A stretch of 64,000 bases of DNA from positions 92,054,054-92,118,053 of the forward strand of contig NC_080170.1 of assembly GCF_950295315.1 (NCBI RefSeq), in the 5' to 3' direction. The stretch is from Erinaceus europaeus (Eukaryota; Chordata; Mammalia; Eulipotyphla; Erinaceidae). Both the position numbers and the translations under genes were made by a program. The stretch's first letter is position 1. The number at the start of each line of letters is the position of its first letter. Below are positions 44,865 to 57,126 of the stretch, one piece after another. Below the pieces are notes generated by a model. The model worked only from the letters and a program-made list of their open reading frames with translations. It was not told the DNA's origin and ran no database searches.

Positions 44865-45079
44865 TTTTTTTTTTTTTAAATTATCTTTATTTATTTGGTA
44901 GGGATCACCAGAAATTGAAAGGGAGAAATCTGGATAGTCAGAAATCAAAAGTGAGAGCTAGAGACAGAGAGACACCTGTAATACTGCTTCACCACTCGCA
45001 AAGCTTTCCTCCCGCAGGAACTCAGGTCCTTGCTCATTATAACAACTGCACTTAGCCAGGTTTGCCACCACCCAGTCCT
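44865..45079 (-). mobile_element. SINE-A with internal deletion
   Basis: CAGAAATTGAAAGGGAGAAA (a duplicated CAGAAAT-type segment follows at 44939), then CTGCTTCACCACTCGCAAAG. After CCCGCAGG the text jumps to AACTCAGGTCCTTG, so about 20 bp including part of the B box are missing. Confidence 0.88.
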
Positions 45080-45274
45080 GGGAAGTTTTTTTTTCCCCCC
45101 TATTTTCTTTTTGAATAAAACAGCTTTACTTATCCATGAACCAATCATAGAAGTGTTTGAGGATGAATAGCAGATCTCCTTGGATGACTTTATGAAAACA
45201 TAACATAACCTCCTTTTGCTTTTGTGGCACTGGAGAAATAAGAAGGTAGTGCCTTTAAAAAAAAATAAAAGTTG

Positions 45275-45611
45275 GGAGTTGGGTGGTAGTGCAGCGGATT
45301 AAGGGCACGTGGCACAAAGCACAAGTACCAGCATAAGGATCCAGGTTTAAGCCCTTGCTCCCCACCTGCAGGGGAGTCACGTCACAGGCGGTAAAACAGG
45401 TCTGCAGGTGTCTATCCTTCTCTTCCCTTCTCCCCTCCTCTCTCCATTTATCTCTGTCCTATCCAACAGTGATGACATCAACAACAATAATAATAACAAC
45501 AACAAGGCTAAATCAACAAGGGCAACAAAAGGGGAAAAAATAGCCTCCAGGAGCAGTGCATTCATGGTGCAGGCACAGAGCTCCAACAATAACCCTGGAG
45601 GCAAAAAAAAA
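45275..45611 (+). mobile_element. SINE-B with 3' tail module
   Basis: GGGAGTTGGGTGGTAGTGCA head to CAACAATAACCCTGGAGGCA module and A tail. Short direct repeats AAAAGTTG flank it. Confidence 0.94.
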
Positions 45612-45612
45612 G

Positions 45613-46035
45613 TTGTTTATAGATAATAAGAATAATATACTTTAAGTCTTTCCTTAAATGATAAACTATCTCTATTCATGTCAAGTTTTAGTGAAATGAA
45701 GTAATCAAAATAAGATAAGCCAATACCCTCACAATCTTCATTGATTGTGTGCGCATATGTGTGTGTTTCTGTGTTTGCAAGGTGTAAAATGTCTGTATTG
45801 TGCTGAGTTGTTCATCTTTTGTCATTGTAACTTAAGGTTTCTTTGTCCATGAAAGAATGATGTTTAAAGAACCTGTATCTCTACATGTCAGTAAGTTCTC
45901 TAAAAACATCTTCAGTAAACCATCAAGTGAATAAATATGTAAACTTAAATTTAGGAATGTTGCTATCTATTTTAGTGTGAAATACTTTGTATAAAGAAGA
46001 TGATGAATAAATATTTGTCAACTGATTTTTCTTTT
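45613..46035. other. Unique DNA
   Basis: Nothing recognised; a TG-rich patch at 45748-45780. Confidence 0.45.
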
Positions 46036-46039
46036 CTTT

Positions 46040-47310
46040 TTTATTTATTTAAGAAAGGAGACATTAACAAAACTGTAGGATAGGAGGGGTACAACTCCAC
46101 ACAATTCCCACCACCTGATCTCCATCTCCATATCCCATCCTCTCCCCTGATAGCTTTCCCATTCTCTATCCCTCTGGGAATATGGACCCAGGGTCCTTGT
46201 GGGTTGCAGAAGGTGGAAGGTCTGGCTTCTGTAATTGCTTCCCCACTGAACATGGATGCTGACTGGTCGATACATACTCCCAGTTTGCCTCTCTCTTTCC
46301 CTAGTAAGGGGGGGGGGGTCTCTGGGGAAGCAGAGCTCCAGGACACATTGGTGGGGTCGTCAGTCCAGGGAAGTCTGGTCGGCATCATGCTGGCATCCAG
46401 AACCTGGTGGCTGAAAAAAGAGTTAACATACAAAGCCAAACAAGTTGTTGAACAATCATGGCCCCAAAGGCTGGAATAGTGCAGATGAAGTCTTGGGGGG
46501 GTGGTTTACTCTCTTCAGTCTCTTGTGTACTTCTGCTTTCAGCTATATATTTTTCCCTGGTTTATGAACATGTGTGAACCTATGCTCTATCTCAGGAGAC
46601 CTGGTCTATATCTAGATTTAGGGACTTTATTGGGGAGTGGACCACCTGTAATGGAATTAGAGAATACTATGAAAGGAAAGGTCTCACCTGAGTGATGAAG
46701 CTGAAGGGTTGTCATTCCACTCCTGAAGTCTCTGGACACAGTCTGAAGTGAAGCATGCTGGGGTGACACTTGTTGTGTTGATTAGGTTGTGATCGGCAGA
46801 TGCAATATTATTTGATATGAATTGAGAGAAGCATGCAGGAAAGTGGGACCCACCCTAAGGTTCCAGAACTGGGGGAAATATGGCTTTATAGTGGAAATAT
46901 GAGGTTCCTGCTGTCTTAGGGTTTAAGAAGACAATGGATAGTTATTGTTATCTCATTATTTGGTAACTGGGTTAACTCTGAAAAGTCCTTTTGTTAGGGT
47001 TTGCTGTATAACACCCAGCAACTTGTATATAGCAGTGCCACTGGTTGTTTCTGTTCTCCCTCGTCTAGGCTTTTGAGAGAGTCAACATATCAAAGACTCA
47101 GCCTATGTATTCAAAAGACTCGGTCTGTGTTTTAAAAAGTTCTAGACATATGATCAACTTTTCCCCTCTCATATTAATTGAATAGTGGTTTATATGACTA
47201 CACTTTAATAGGAGTGTACATAAACACCATTTCCACCACCAAAAGACTGTCCCATCTCACCCAACCACCCACTCCCATCCCCCACCCCCAAAAACCAGTT
47301 TATAAAGGCC
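46040..47310 (-). mobile_element. L1 3' UTR, 1.27 kb
   Basis: From the reversed A tail (TTTATTTATTTAAGAAAGGA) through GTACAACTCCACACAATTCC, CTGTAATTGCTTCCCCACTG, GTCTATATCTAGATTTAGGG and ATCGGCAGATGCAATATTAT to CCACCACCAAAAGACTGTCC. Order and spacing match 50152-51350. The element is truncated just before the ORF2 stop. Two overlapping ORFs of up to 132 codons at 46041-46439 are 3' UTR artefacts. Confidence 0.93.
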
Positions 47311-47538
47311 TGAACGGTTTTTAGCTATTCCCATAATCACATCTATGTTTTCATTTTATAACTCTTTAATTTTATAAAAATAAAGTTTTTGTCTGATATT
47401 TAGACTCATTTTCTTGTAAATTTGTATGACCTACTATCCTATCATAGAAAATTGGCTAAGAAAGGGAAGTCTTAGATCACCTCATTTTCCTGTATGAACT
47501 TTATTGACAACATTGATATTACGTGGGAAACTTGTCTG
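47311..47538. other. Unique DNA
   Basis: Nothing recognised. Confidence 0.4.
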
Positions 47539-47547
47539 AAATGCTAA

Positions 47548-47865
47548 CTCCGGGGGCCGGGTGGTAGCACAGCAGGTTAAGCACAGATGGTGCAAAGCCC
47601 ATGGAATGGCATAAGAATCCTGGTTGGGGCCTCTGGCTCCCCACTGCAGGGAGGTCGTGAAGCAGGTCTGCAGGTGTTTTTCTTTGCCCCACTCTGTCCT
47701 TCCCTCCTTTCTCTATTTCTCTTTGTCCTATCGAACAACAACAGCAATCACAACAATAACAACAAAAACAACAAGGATAAACAACAAGGGCAACAAAAGG
47801 GGAAACCAGGAGCAGTGGGTTTGCAGTGTAGGCGCTGAGCCCCAGTGATAACCCTGGAGGGAAAA
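47548..47865 (+). mobile_element. SINE-B with 3' tail module, internal deletion
   Basis: Head GGGGGCCGGGTGGTAGCACA. After CCCACTGCAGGGAGGTCGTGAAGC the copy lacks about 15 bp of the GTCGCTTCACAGGCGGTGAA region. TSDs AAATGCTAA at 47539-47547 and 47866-47874. Confidence 0.94.
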
Positions 47866-47884
47866 AAATGCTAAGCAACAGGAA

Positions 47885-47985
47885 AGGTAACATAATAGTT
47901 ATGCAAAGGACTTTCATGCCTAAAGCTCTGAAGTTACAGATTCAATTCCAGCTACCAAGAGCCAGAAATGAGCATTGCTCTCCTC
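47885..47985 (+). mobile_element. SINE-D head fragment
   Basis: GACTTTCATGCCTAAAGCTC, TACAGATTCAATTCCAGCTA and GAGCCAGAAATGAGCATTGC, running straight into the CTTC repeat. Confidence 0.6.
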
Positions 47986-48100
47986 CCTCCCTCCCTTCCT
48001 TCCTTCCTTCCTTCCTTCCTTCCTTCCTTCCTTCCTTCCTTCCTTCCTTTCTTTCTTCCTTCCTTCCTTCCTTCCATCCTTCCTTCCTCTTTCTTTTCTG
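47986..48100. repeat. (CTTC)n microsatellite
   Basis: About 25 units with minor changes. It gives spurious Pro-Ser-Phe-Leu frames. Confidence 0.97.
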
Positions 48101-48116
48101 TGTGTCATTCTCTCAT

Positions 48117-48117
48117 A

Positions 48118-48149
<32 letters not shown>
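48117..48149. repeat. (TG)n microsatellite
   Basis: About 15 TG units. Confidence 0.95.
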
Positions 48150-48154
<5 letters not shown>

Positions 48155-48995
48155 TGCCAAATTGCAGGTCCCACCTCTAAACTACAAAATTAAACTTGAG
48201 AGGTGGATCCAACAACTGATGTTATTAAAATTCACTTTACAGAGGGGGGTGATTTAATTGGGAATGGTTGTTTAGTTGTCACACATGTACAGTTTCTTAT
48301 CTCTGCATGATAGGTGCCTGCACTCCTTACCCACAACCCACTTGACACCTCACTCTACTGTAGTACACTGCATTTCCAGCCCAGCTTTGAAGTTTTCTGT
48401 CACCAAGCCTGAAATATTAATCTTCCAACTCCAATAATCTGGTGAGGCATTTCCTAACACATGGGACTACCTTGCTCCATTTTAAATGGCACACTCTCTA
48501 ACAAAGTTATAGACCCTAGATATAGGCTAAGGCCTAGGAGGTTTGGTAGATAAATACATATAACCAGTAAGTTAGGGACAACTATATACCTCAGAGGAAA
48601 GGTGCTGTGGTTAGACTTAGACCTAGTTAGCTCAGCAAGCAAGTAGAAAGGCCTAAAGAAGTCACCATAGATTGTTTAATAAAATATTTTTTACTTAGGC
48701 CTAGGCATCCTCATCTCATAATCCTCTACTTCACTTCCTTCAGTCATTCCTTCTACTTAAATAACTACAAAAAGTACATATCTCCTAATTTCTTTTGACA
48801 GTATCAGCATTATTGTCACCTATTGATAATTTTTAGAAGAAACATTGTATACAATTGGTCAAGAGATATACTGGCTACACACACACACACACACACACAC
48901 ACACGATATATATAAACTAAGGGACAATTACTGTCCCTATGACAGACTAGATTAAAATCATGACAGTACATGCAGTATAATTAGCATAATTTAAG
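48150..48995. other. Unique DNA with (CA)n
   Basis: A (CA)13 tract at 48879-48904. No gene. Confidence 0.5.
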
Positions 48996-48999
48996 GTTA

Positions 49000-49925
49000 A
49001 CTTTGACTCCACTAAGTCCTAGGTATGTTTCCTTCCTAATTTGAGGACAGACGCCACAAGACTAATTTGGTATGGATACAACAAATAACACTGAATGGTT
49101 TAACAGCTGGAAAACGTCTAAGCTCCTCAGATAATGAAAGGACTACAAAAGCTGGATAAAGGCAAGAGACTGGCCCAATTAATGAAGATCTTTTTGTTCA
49201 ATACCAGGCTACCCTATCATCTAGATCCCTATTCAGGGGATCCTTGGATTCCCACATAGATATGCCCTAAACCTGGAATAAATGTAATATTCCATCATTA
49301 CATTTCCATCAGGACCATCATCATAAATCCTCTTGTGAGCTTCTCCATGATCTTGTAAATGTCAGGAGAAGATAACCAAAGAGCTATAAACTCCAGTTTT
49401 ATCAGGATCCAGAGAGAGAAGAAGGGGGAGAGGAAATAAAGGAAGAACTCTCAAAGGTAGTAGTTGTGACTTAGGAAGAGAAGGGTAGGTCTATAGGAAA
49501 AAAATGGGCAAATATATATCAATATAGAAATAATAGTCAGGGGGCCAGGCAGTGGTGCACTTGGTTAAGCACATAATACATTAAGTGTGCTAAGACTTGG
49601 GTTTAAGCCCCTGGTTTCCACCTGCAGGAGGAAAGTTCTACAAGAGGTGAAGTAGAGCTGAAGATATCTCTCTGTTTCTCTCTCTCTCTCTATTTCTCTC
49701 TCCTTTCTAAATTTCTTCCTGCCTCTATCCAATAATAAATAAGTAAAAATTAAAAGAAAGAAAAGAATTAATAGTCAACCCATATCTGTGACTGTGGGAG
49801 AATTACTGCAGTTTCTAATGGAGGGAATGGGGATGTACAACGCTGGTGGTGGGAACTGTGTGGAATATACACCTGTTATCTCATAATTTTGTAAATCAAT
49901 ACTAAATCACTATTAAAATAGAAAA
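49000..49925 (+). mobile_element. L1 3' UTR, plus strand, split by a SINE-A
   Basis: CTACAAAAGCTGGATAAAGG, CAAGAGACTGGCCCAATTAA, then AGTCAACCCATATCTGTGAC, TGGTGGTGGGAACTGTGTGG and a short A-rich end. It lines up with 33695-34030 and 10215-10360. Confidence 0.85.
49540..49768 (+). mobile_element. SINE-A in L1
   Basis: GGGGGCCAGGCAGTGGTGCA head to AATAATAAATAAGTAAAAAT tail; TSDs TAATAGTCA at 49531-49539 and 49769-49777. Confidence 0.96.
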
Positions 49926-49989
49926 AGTGCTCTTAAAATTATTCTGAGACTTAGCTAATTTAAGAATTGATAATCATATATAACCTCTC

Positions 49990-51985
49990 TTTTTAAATTT
50001 TTTATTATATTTATTTATTTATTTATTGGGTAGAGACAGCCAGAAATCAAGGGGGATAGGGTGATAGAGAAGGAGAGAGACAGAGAGAAACCTGCAGCAT
50101 TGCTTCATCGCTCACAAAGCTTTCCTCCTGCAGGTGGGGACAGGAAGTTCTTTTTTTTTTATTTAAGAAAGGATTAATTAACAAAACCATAGGGTAGGAG
50201 GGGTACAACTCCACACAATTCCCACCACCCAATCTCCATATCCCACCCCCTCCCCTGATAGCTTTCCCATTCTCCATCCCTCTGGGAGCATGGACCCAGG
50301 GTCATTGTGGGTTGCAGAAGGTAGAAGGTCTGGCTTCTGTAATTGCTTCCCCGCTGAACATGGGCATTGACTGGTCGGTCCATACTCCCAGTCTGCCTCT
50401 CTCTTTCCCTAGTAGGAAGGATCTCTGGGGAAGCGGAGCTCCAGGACACATTGGTGGGGTCTTCAATCCAGGGAAGCCTGGCCAGTATCCTGATGGCATC
50501 TGGAACCTGGTGACTGAAAAGAGAGTTAACATACAAAGCCAAACAAATTGTTGAGCAATCATGGACCCAAAGCTTGGAATAGTGGAGAGGAAGTGTTAGG
50601 GAGGTACTCACTGCAAACTCTAGTGTACTTCTGCTTTCAGGTATATATTTTGCAGTAGTTTATACATATGTGTGAAGATATGCTCTCTCTCACAGAAACT
50701 GGTATATATCTAGGTTTTGGGACTTTGTTAGAAAATGAACCACCTGAGATGAAATTAAAGTATACTATGAAAGGAAAGGTCTCACCCGAGTAATGAAGCT
50801 GAAGGGTTGTCATTCCACATGTGAAGTCTCTGGACACCGTCTGAAGTGAAGCATGTTGAGGTGGCAATCGTTGCGTTGGTTAGGTTGTGGTCGGCGGATG
50901 CAATATTATTTGATATGGATTGGGAGAGGCATACGGGAAGGTGGGCCCTATCCAAGGGTTCCAGGACTGGGGGATGTAGGGGCTCTATAGTGGAGATGTG
51001 ACGTTCCTGCTGTCTTAGGGTTCAAAAAGACAATCGATAGTTAATGTTATTATCACATTATTTGTTAATTGGGTTAACTTTGAAAAGTCCTTTTGTTATG
51101 GTTTGCTGTACAGTACCCAGTATCTTGTATATAGCTGTGCTATTGGATGCTTCTAATCTACTTGGTCTAGGCTTTTGAGAGAGTCCACATATCAAATACA
51201 CAGCCTATATATTAAAAAGATTCAGTTTGTGTTTTGAAAAACTTTGAGACATACAATTGTTTTTCCCCCTCTCAAATTAATTAACTAGTGATTTATATGA
51301 CTACATTTTGCTAGGAGTGTACATAAACACCATTCCCACCACCAAAAGACTGTGACCCATCCCTCCCACCGACTCCCACCCCCCACTGGCCCAGGAAGCT
51401 GCATGTCTATCCCTCACCACAGGGTTTTTACTTTGGTGCCCTACTTACAATTTGGTCAGGTCCTGCTTTTAGTTTCCCTTTCAGATCTTCTTACTCAACT
51501 GCTGTTGTTGAATGGGATCATCCCATACTCATCTTTATCTTTCTGACTTAGCTCACTTAACATAATTCCTTCTAGCTCTGTCCAAGATGGGTCAGAGAAG
51601 GGGGGTTCATTGTTCTTGATAGCTGCATAGTATTCCATTGTGTATATATACCACAGCTTTCTCAGCCACTCATCTGTTGTTGGGCACCTGGGTTGCTTCT
51701 AGGTTTTAGCTATTATGAATTATGAATATAGGAGTACACACCTCTTTTTGGTTGGGTGTTATGGAGTCCTTGGGGTATAAGCCCAGGAGGGGAATTACTG
51801 GATCATATGGAAGGTCCATGTCTAGCCTTCTGAGAGTTTTCTAGATTGCTCTCCACAGAGGCTGTACCAATTTACATTCCCACCAGCAATGTAAAAGGGT
51901 TCCTCGGGACAGGAAGTTCTAACATGGGTCCTGTGCATTATAACCTATGAGCTCAACCAGGTAGGATACTACCCAGCCACTCTAA
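49990..51985 (-). mobile_element. SINE-A split by an L1
   Basis: Left part 49990-50151 (tail to CTGCAGGTGGGGACAGGAAG), right part 51906-51985 (GGAAGTTCTAACATGGGTCC to head CCAGGTAGGATACTACCCAG). The L1 between them carries the TSD described in the next entry. Confidence 0.95.
50152..51905 (-). mobile_element. L1, 5'-truncated, 1.75 kb, youngest copy
   Basis: Reversed A tail at 50152-50160, complete 3' UTR to about 51340, then the ORF2 C-terminus to TCCCACCAGCAATGTAAAAG. It is bounded by perfect 15 bp TSDs GGGACAGGAAGTTCT at 50137-50151 and 51906-51920. This copy defines the long 3' UTR of the host L1. ORF2 is not open: a 15 bp segment encoding part of the AAI/MNIG region is missing near 51722, and frames are shifted. 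Confidence 0.97.
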
Positions 51986-52990
51986 TCTCTATTTTACTAT
52001 AATGAAACTGAGATTGGTGTTACCTAAGCTTTCATATCGCACATGATTTCAAGTACTACCTACTACTTCTGAACTCCAAATTAGTGTGTCAAGACTTCTC
52101 TCAAGACTCATACTGCCAACTTCTTCCTTGACACTTCTACTTGAATGTTACATGTAAAATTTACAGGTGCAACCTCTAATTTCTGCAATGTTATACGTCT
52201 CAGTAAATGTGTACTCTTTTGCCCACCTGTTCTATCAAGAAACTTGAGGATCTTCTTTAGTACTTTTCCATCATTCTTCTTTATTTAATTCAACAAAACA
52301 TTTATTCTACTTCTGAAATTGCTCAGTATCATTCTCTCTACTTCTCAGTTGCTTCAAATTTGGTGATAGCTAGTATCATGTTCCCTTTTGCTTCTTTAGT
52401 CCCTCTTTTTATCCTTCTGGTATTGTCTTGAGGATCCACAGTGATCTTTAAATAGTGGCATGCCAACTCTGTGTGTAATAATTTTCCAATACACTTAGGA
52501 TAAAATAAGAAATACCTCAGAATATTTATAGAGGAACCCAGATCCAATGACCCTATGTAGTTTATCTAATTAACCCAATGCTTTATTTTTAATGCTTAGT
52601 CATTGCAGGCTCTTTCTAATTCTTGGAAGTAATATTTTTTGACAAATATTCTTTCTATTTTGAAAAGTTTTCCTTCTTCTCTGTACTCAACCCCTCTCTA
52701 CTTTCCATTATCAACCAATAATACATGGTCATGCTTGATGGTGGCTAAAATGATAGACAACTAATGTTTTAAGAAATAATTCTGCTGGTCTTCACTCTTA
52801 GACAAAATTTCCTTAATAGCTTACAGGCAGTGTCAAATATATATATATATATATATATATATCTTCCAACTGTAAAATTATAAAACTAATTAATGTGCAA
52901 ACTATAGAAATACTGATTTAAATGTCCCTTTCTCAGAGAGGCCTTCTCTAATTACCAGTTCCCCTTTGTAGAATGTGTTAAGAACTTTGC
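51986..52990. other. 1 kb unique DNA with (TA)n
   Basis: (TA)n at 52836-52862. No gene. Confidence 0.5.
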
Positions 52991-53002
52991 TTTGAGTTTA
53001 CT

Positions 53003-53205
53003 GTACTTATTTATTTATTTGCCTCCTGGGTTATCACTGGGGCTCGACGCCAGCACTATGAGTCCATTGCTCCTGGAGGCTATTTTTCCCATTTTGTTGT
53101 CCTTGTTGTGGCTGTTACTGTTGTTATACCCATTGTTGCTGTTGGACAGGACAGAGAGAAATCTAGAGAGAAAGTAGATACCTGCAGCCCATCCTCCTAT
53201 TGTAC
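53003..53205 (-). mobile_element. SINE-B tail half, 5'-truncated
   Basis: GCCTCCTGGGTTATCACTGG module, CATTTTGTTGTCCTTGTTGT tail and GACAGAGAGAAATCTAGAGA, ending at GATACCTGCAGCCC with no head. Imperfect flanking words TGTACTTA on both sides (52999-53006 and 53204-53211). Confidence 0.85.
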
Positions 53206-55400
53206 TTACTCTATTTACATGAACATATTTAATATTATTCAGCCCTGCTTGACTATAAGCCTTATGAGTAGAAAAAAAAAATGCTTCCTTTATTTGCTTC
53301 AACTCCATCACTAAATAGTGTCTGACATTTCTTTGGTTGATGTTTCAGAAACTATTGTTGACTAAATTAATAAAGTAGTTTTATAAGGGTTTAAGACTAG
53401 CATATAATAGAAGTCAACCCAAAAACAAGCTCATGTGACTTCTCATTCTTTTTTTCTATGTTTTCTTTGTCTAAGAATGTTAGAATGTGGAGAAGCCAAT
53501 CAATATCTTTCAGAACTTTCACATCTAACCATATATAGTTCTAATCAAGATTGGTTTCATCTGATAGAGGATTACATTAGTAGACTGTGAGTTCTAATCT
53601 TACAAGTAGCAGCCCCACAACATATGGGTACATACTGCTTCATTTCTGGTTGTTAAATTCTAGATTGGTTCTAATGTCTCCTGAGAATATTCTGAATTTC
53701 TTAGTAAAAGAAGCACTACTGAATTTTTATGAGACATGTGCTTTGACATGAGTTTCAGTTTAACACTTGTGCTATTGAGAGTCATCACGAAATAGTAGCT
53801 CTTTAGTTAAGTGTTGGTATCAAAAGATCAGCTAGTTCATAGTTACATATGCACTATTTTCCTCTTCGGGGTACCATCTTATATCCTGTTGTATTTCACC
53901 AATATACATGTACTCAAAGGGTAAAAACATTAAAACAGTTTGATACTCCTTTGGAAATGACAAATTCATACTTTTAAAATAATACATAATTCCCCCCCCC
54001 CATCAAAATAATATATCCATGGTTGGCGGATAAGCACTAATTGTGGACACTATTACTCATTAAGTCCTGGTGTTTCTTTTTTCTTTTTTTTTTTTTCTGA
54101 GAAAGAATCTACAACCAGTGGCTGGTTCTGAGCCCTCTTGCCATCTTCTGTTGTAAACATGGCCCATGTTATATTATTAATTCATCCACTTGTGCTGTTT
54201 TAATATCAGATTCCTAACTTCTACTGGAGAAGGCTGATTTCAAAAATTCTGCCATGTAGTACTGTAAATGCCCAAGAATTCAACAGTAACAGTGAATTGA
54301 CTCAAATCATAGGCTAATAAAAGATAAAATATTCACAAAACATATACTATATAGGGACTTTAATATGTTTTCCTAGCCACACCCTTTGTAAACAGTGCCC
54401 TAATGTGATGGCCAGAGCAGTTGTTGCATTGCCAAACAAGGAAAGCTGAGTCATTGATTTAAGGTGATAAGGATGGCAAATGTTCCAAGTGTAATTGAAG
54501 GCAGTTATGTTGTCTACATTGCTGGCACTCTTTGAAGTGGGTTCAAAAGAAATTACATTCCACTTTAATGTCAAAATGAATGAAAAAAATTTGAGAAAAT
54601 GTATGCTTTTAAGGTAGCTGGATAAGCAGAATATCCCATTTTAAAAATAACCAGTAATCACAAGTAATATTGTGCACACTGTAGAAGTGAGATAAATATT
54701 ACTTGTGTTGAAAATTTGATATGTCTTTATATACTTAGATTAAGAAAAGACCAATTTAGTTTAGGCTCTTCTTTTATGAAAAAATAAAAAAAAATAGCAA
54801 AATGGGAGACTTTTGGATAAATATAAAGACCCTTTTCCTACTTTTCAAGGAAATTATCTTTTAAGTAAACATGCCTTTAAATCATATTTTAATGGGTATA
54901 CAATGAAGTAAGTAGAAAGAATAAAAAATGTGAATACAATGTCTTGTGTATAAATTTTGTTACAGAAATTTTTCTTTATCTGAATGACAACTCTGGACAT
55001 CAGAAAAACATGTATCTCTGTAATGTTAGCAATATAAGTGGAAGACACAGACCAGTCATTATTTTTAGGAGAATGTTTTAAGTTTGGACTTAAGTTTTTA
55101 CTAAATCTAGTCAGATATCATTAATATTCCTAATAGATAAATAAGTAAACTCCTAGTTATGAATTATCATTTTATTAAGTTTTGTACTGCATTTTATGCA
55201 ATTCTATTTGAGGGTGTGTGGACAGTATTCATGTGGGTGATGCAGTTTATATTGTCATTGATCTGGAATATTAAGTTGTATACTTGGAAAACTTTTTTTG
55301 TTAAGATTTTTATAATAAAACATGCAGATAATAAATGCTATGTGATAAATCTATTTTAATCTAGCTCATCAGAGTAAATTAAAGTCTTACTTTGAGTGAG
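53206..55400. other. 2.2 kb unique AT-rich DNA
   Basis: No gene or clear element. The short ORFs are not distinctive. Confidence 0.5.
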
Positions 55401-55401
55401 G

Positions 55402-55422
55402 GGTGTGTGTGTGTGTATCTGT

Positions 55423-55471
<49 letters not shown>
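55402..55471. repeat. (TG)n microsatellite, interrupted
   Basis: About 33 TG units with ATC and AG interruptions in the first third. Confidence 0.95.
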
Positions 55472-55476
<5 letters not shown>

Positions 55477-55680
55477 TGTAAGCTAGATAACTTATTATCT
55501 CTAAGGAATGACTACTGGGTCAGGACTTTTAGGCCTAAATATCAAAAGTACTTAACTTAGTAAGACCCAGGGACTATGTTACATGATGAGGCATGCAGAA
55601 ATATCCAGAAATGCCCCCACTTAATAAGAGGATCTCATCTAATGAAGAAAGCACCATGAAAGCCACATAAACATAGTGAG

Positions 55681-55895
55681 GGGCTGGGTGGTGGTGTACC
55701 TGGTCGACCTCACATTACAATGTGCAAGGACCCAGGTTTGAGCCCCCAGTCCCCACCTGCAGGGGGGAAGCTATGTGAGTGGTAAAGCAGTCTTGCAGGT
55801 GTGTCTCTGTCTCTCTGTGTCTATCATTCCCCCTTCCCTCTCAATTTCTGGATGTCTCTATCCAATAAATAAATAAATATAATACAAAAATGAGA
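55681..55895 (+). mobile_element. SINE-A
   Basis: Head GGGGCTGGGTGGTGGTGTAC, B-box region AGGTTTGAGCCCCCAG and AATAAATAAATAAATATAAT tail. Confidence 0.94.
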
Positions 55896-56198
55896 AAAAA
55901 TGCATTAAAACATGCTGGTGGGATCTAACAGTGAGCAATAAAAACAAGACATTTGGAGATGAACAGGTAAGGAAAGTTAAATTTTCCTGAGGAAAACTGG
56001 TTACCTAGTGCTGGTATTTGGCTAAAATAAAATTACTATTCCAATTCTCATGCTTTCAAATAGAACATCTTGGATATAGTAGGTGCTTAATTACTATGCA
56101 AAATCGAAGAAGTCAGTACAGATACTCAAGTCCACTTACTCTGAGTATGATGAAGCAGGACTCTGATAGTGTGTGTGTGCTTTAAGAGAGAAACCAGA

Positions 56199-56548
56199 TG
56201 TCATAAGGATGCCGGCCAGGCTTCCCTAGACTGAAGACCCCACCAATGTGTCCTGGAGCTCCGCTTCCCCAGAGACCCACCCTACTAGGGAAAGAGAGAG
56301 GCAGACTGGGAGTATGGACCGACCAGTCAATGCCCATGTTCAGCGGGGAAGCAATTACAGAAGCCAGACCTTCTACCTTCTGCAACCCACAATGACCCTG
56401 GGTCCATGCTCCCAGAGGGATAGAAAATGGGAAAGCTATCAGGGGAGGGGGTGGGAAATGGAGATTGGGTGGTGGGAATTGTATGGAATTGTACCCCTCC
56501 TACGCTATGGTTTTGTTAGTTAATCCTTTCTTAAATAAAAATTTAAAA
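56199..56548 (+). mobile_element. L1 3' end, 350 bp, young
   Basis: TGTCATAAGGATGCCGGCCA to GTTTTGTTAGTTAATCCTTT plus A tail. Perfect 15 bp TSDs AAGAGAGAAACCAGA at 56184-56198 and 56549-56563. It is close in sequence to the reverse complement of 50152-50500. The 91-codon ORF inside is 3' UTR. Confidence 0.97.
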
Positions 56549-56563
56549 AAGAGAGAAACCAGA

Positions 56564-56904
56564 ACATGCTTAGATCTGACATCTGTGGTACTGGATATTG
56601 GACATGCCACCTATGGGCCCTCTGGCATGAAAGTCTGGTGTGTTGCCTCCATGAAATAGCCCTGGACCTTGGTGTTTGTGTGTTAATATTTATTGTCAAG
56701 AAAAAGAGAGTCAGAGCACTGGTCAACTCTGTCATAAGGTAATGTTGGGAAATGAATTTCTGAAATCTCAGGCATGTGAATTTGCACTCTTTAATTATCG
56801 GAGCTATCTCCTTTCTTTCACTGTTTTCAATATAGGTCCTTGATCACTGTAATTTCACTCACAGGACCATTTTGTTGTTGTTGTTTGTTGTTTTTTGGGG
56901 GGGA
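56564..56904. other. Unique DNA
   Basis: Part may be an old SINE (GGTGTTTGTGTGTTAATATT, CAAGAAAAAGAGAGTCAGAG); nothing certain. Confidence 0.4.
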
Positions 56905-57126
56905 ATTAAATTTTTTTATTAGTAATTTAATAATGATAAACAAGGTTGTAAGACAAGAGTACAATTCCATACAGTTCCTACCACCAGAATGATTCCCTAT
57001 TTTTTTTAATTTATAGAAAGGAAACACTGACAAAACCACAGGATAAGAGGGGTACAACTCCAAACAATTTCCACCATCAGAACACTGTATCCCATCCCAT
57101 TCCTTGATAGCTTGCTTTCCTATTAT
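56905..57126 (-). mobile_element. Two stacked L1 3' ends
   Basis: 56905-56998 (AATAATGATAAACAAGGTTG, AGAGTACAATTCCATACAGT) and 57001-57124 (ATAGAAAGGAAACACTGACA, GAGGGGTACAACTCCAAACA) are successive copies of the same L1 terminus, each cut short by the next one to the right. Confidence 0.85.

Noticed and set aside
46041..46439. 132-codon ORF and its partners at 50174-50611, 56248-56523, 57250-57528 and 60913-61287
   Set aside because: All come from one L1 3' UTR block. Their similarity to each other reflects the repeat; substitutions do not favour silent sites on inspection, and nothing marks them as a gene.
47868..48257. 129-codon ORF with Pro-Ser-Phe-Leu repeats
   Set aside because: It is a translation of the CTTC and TG microsatellites.
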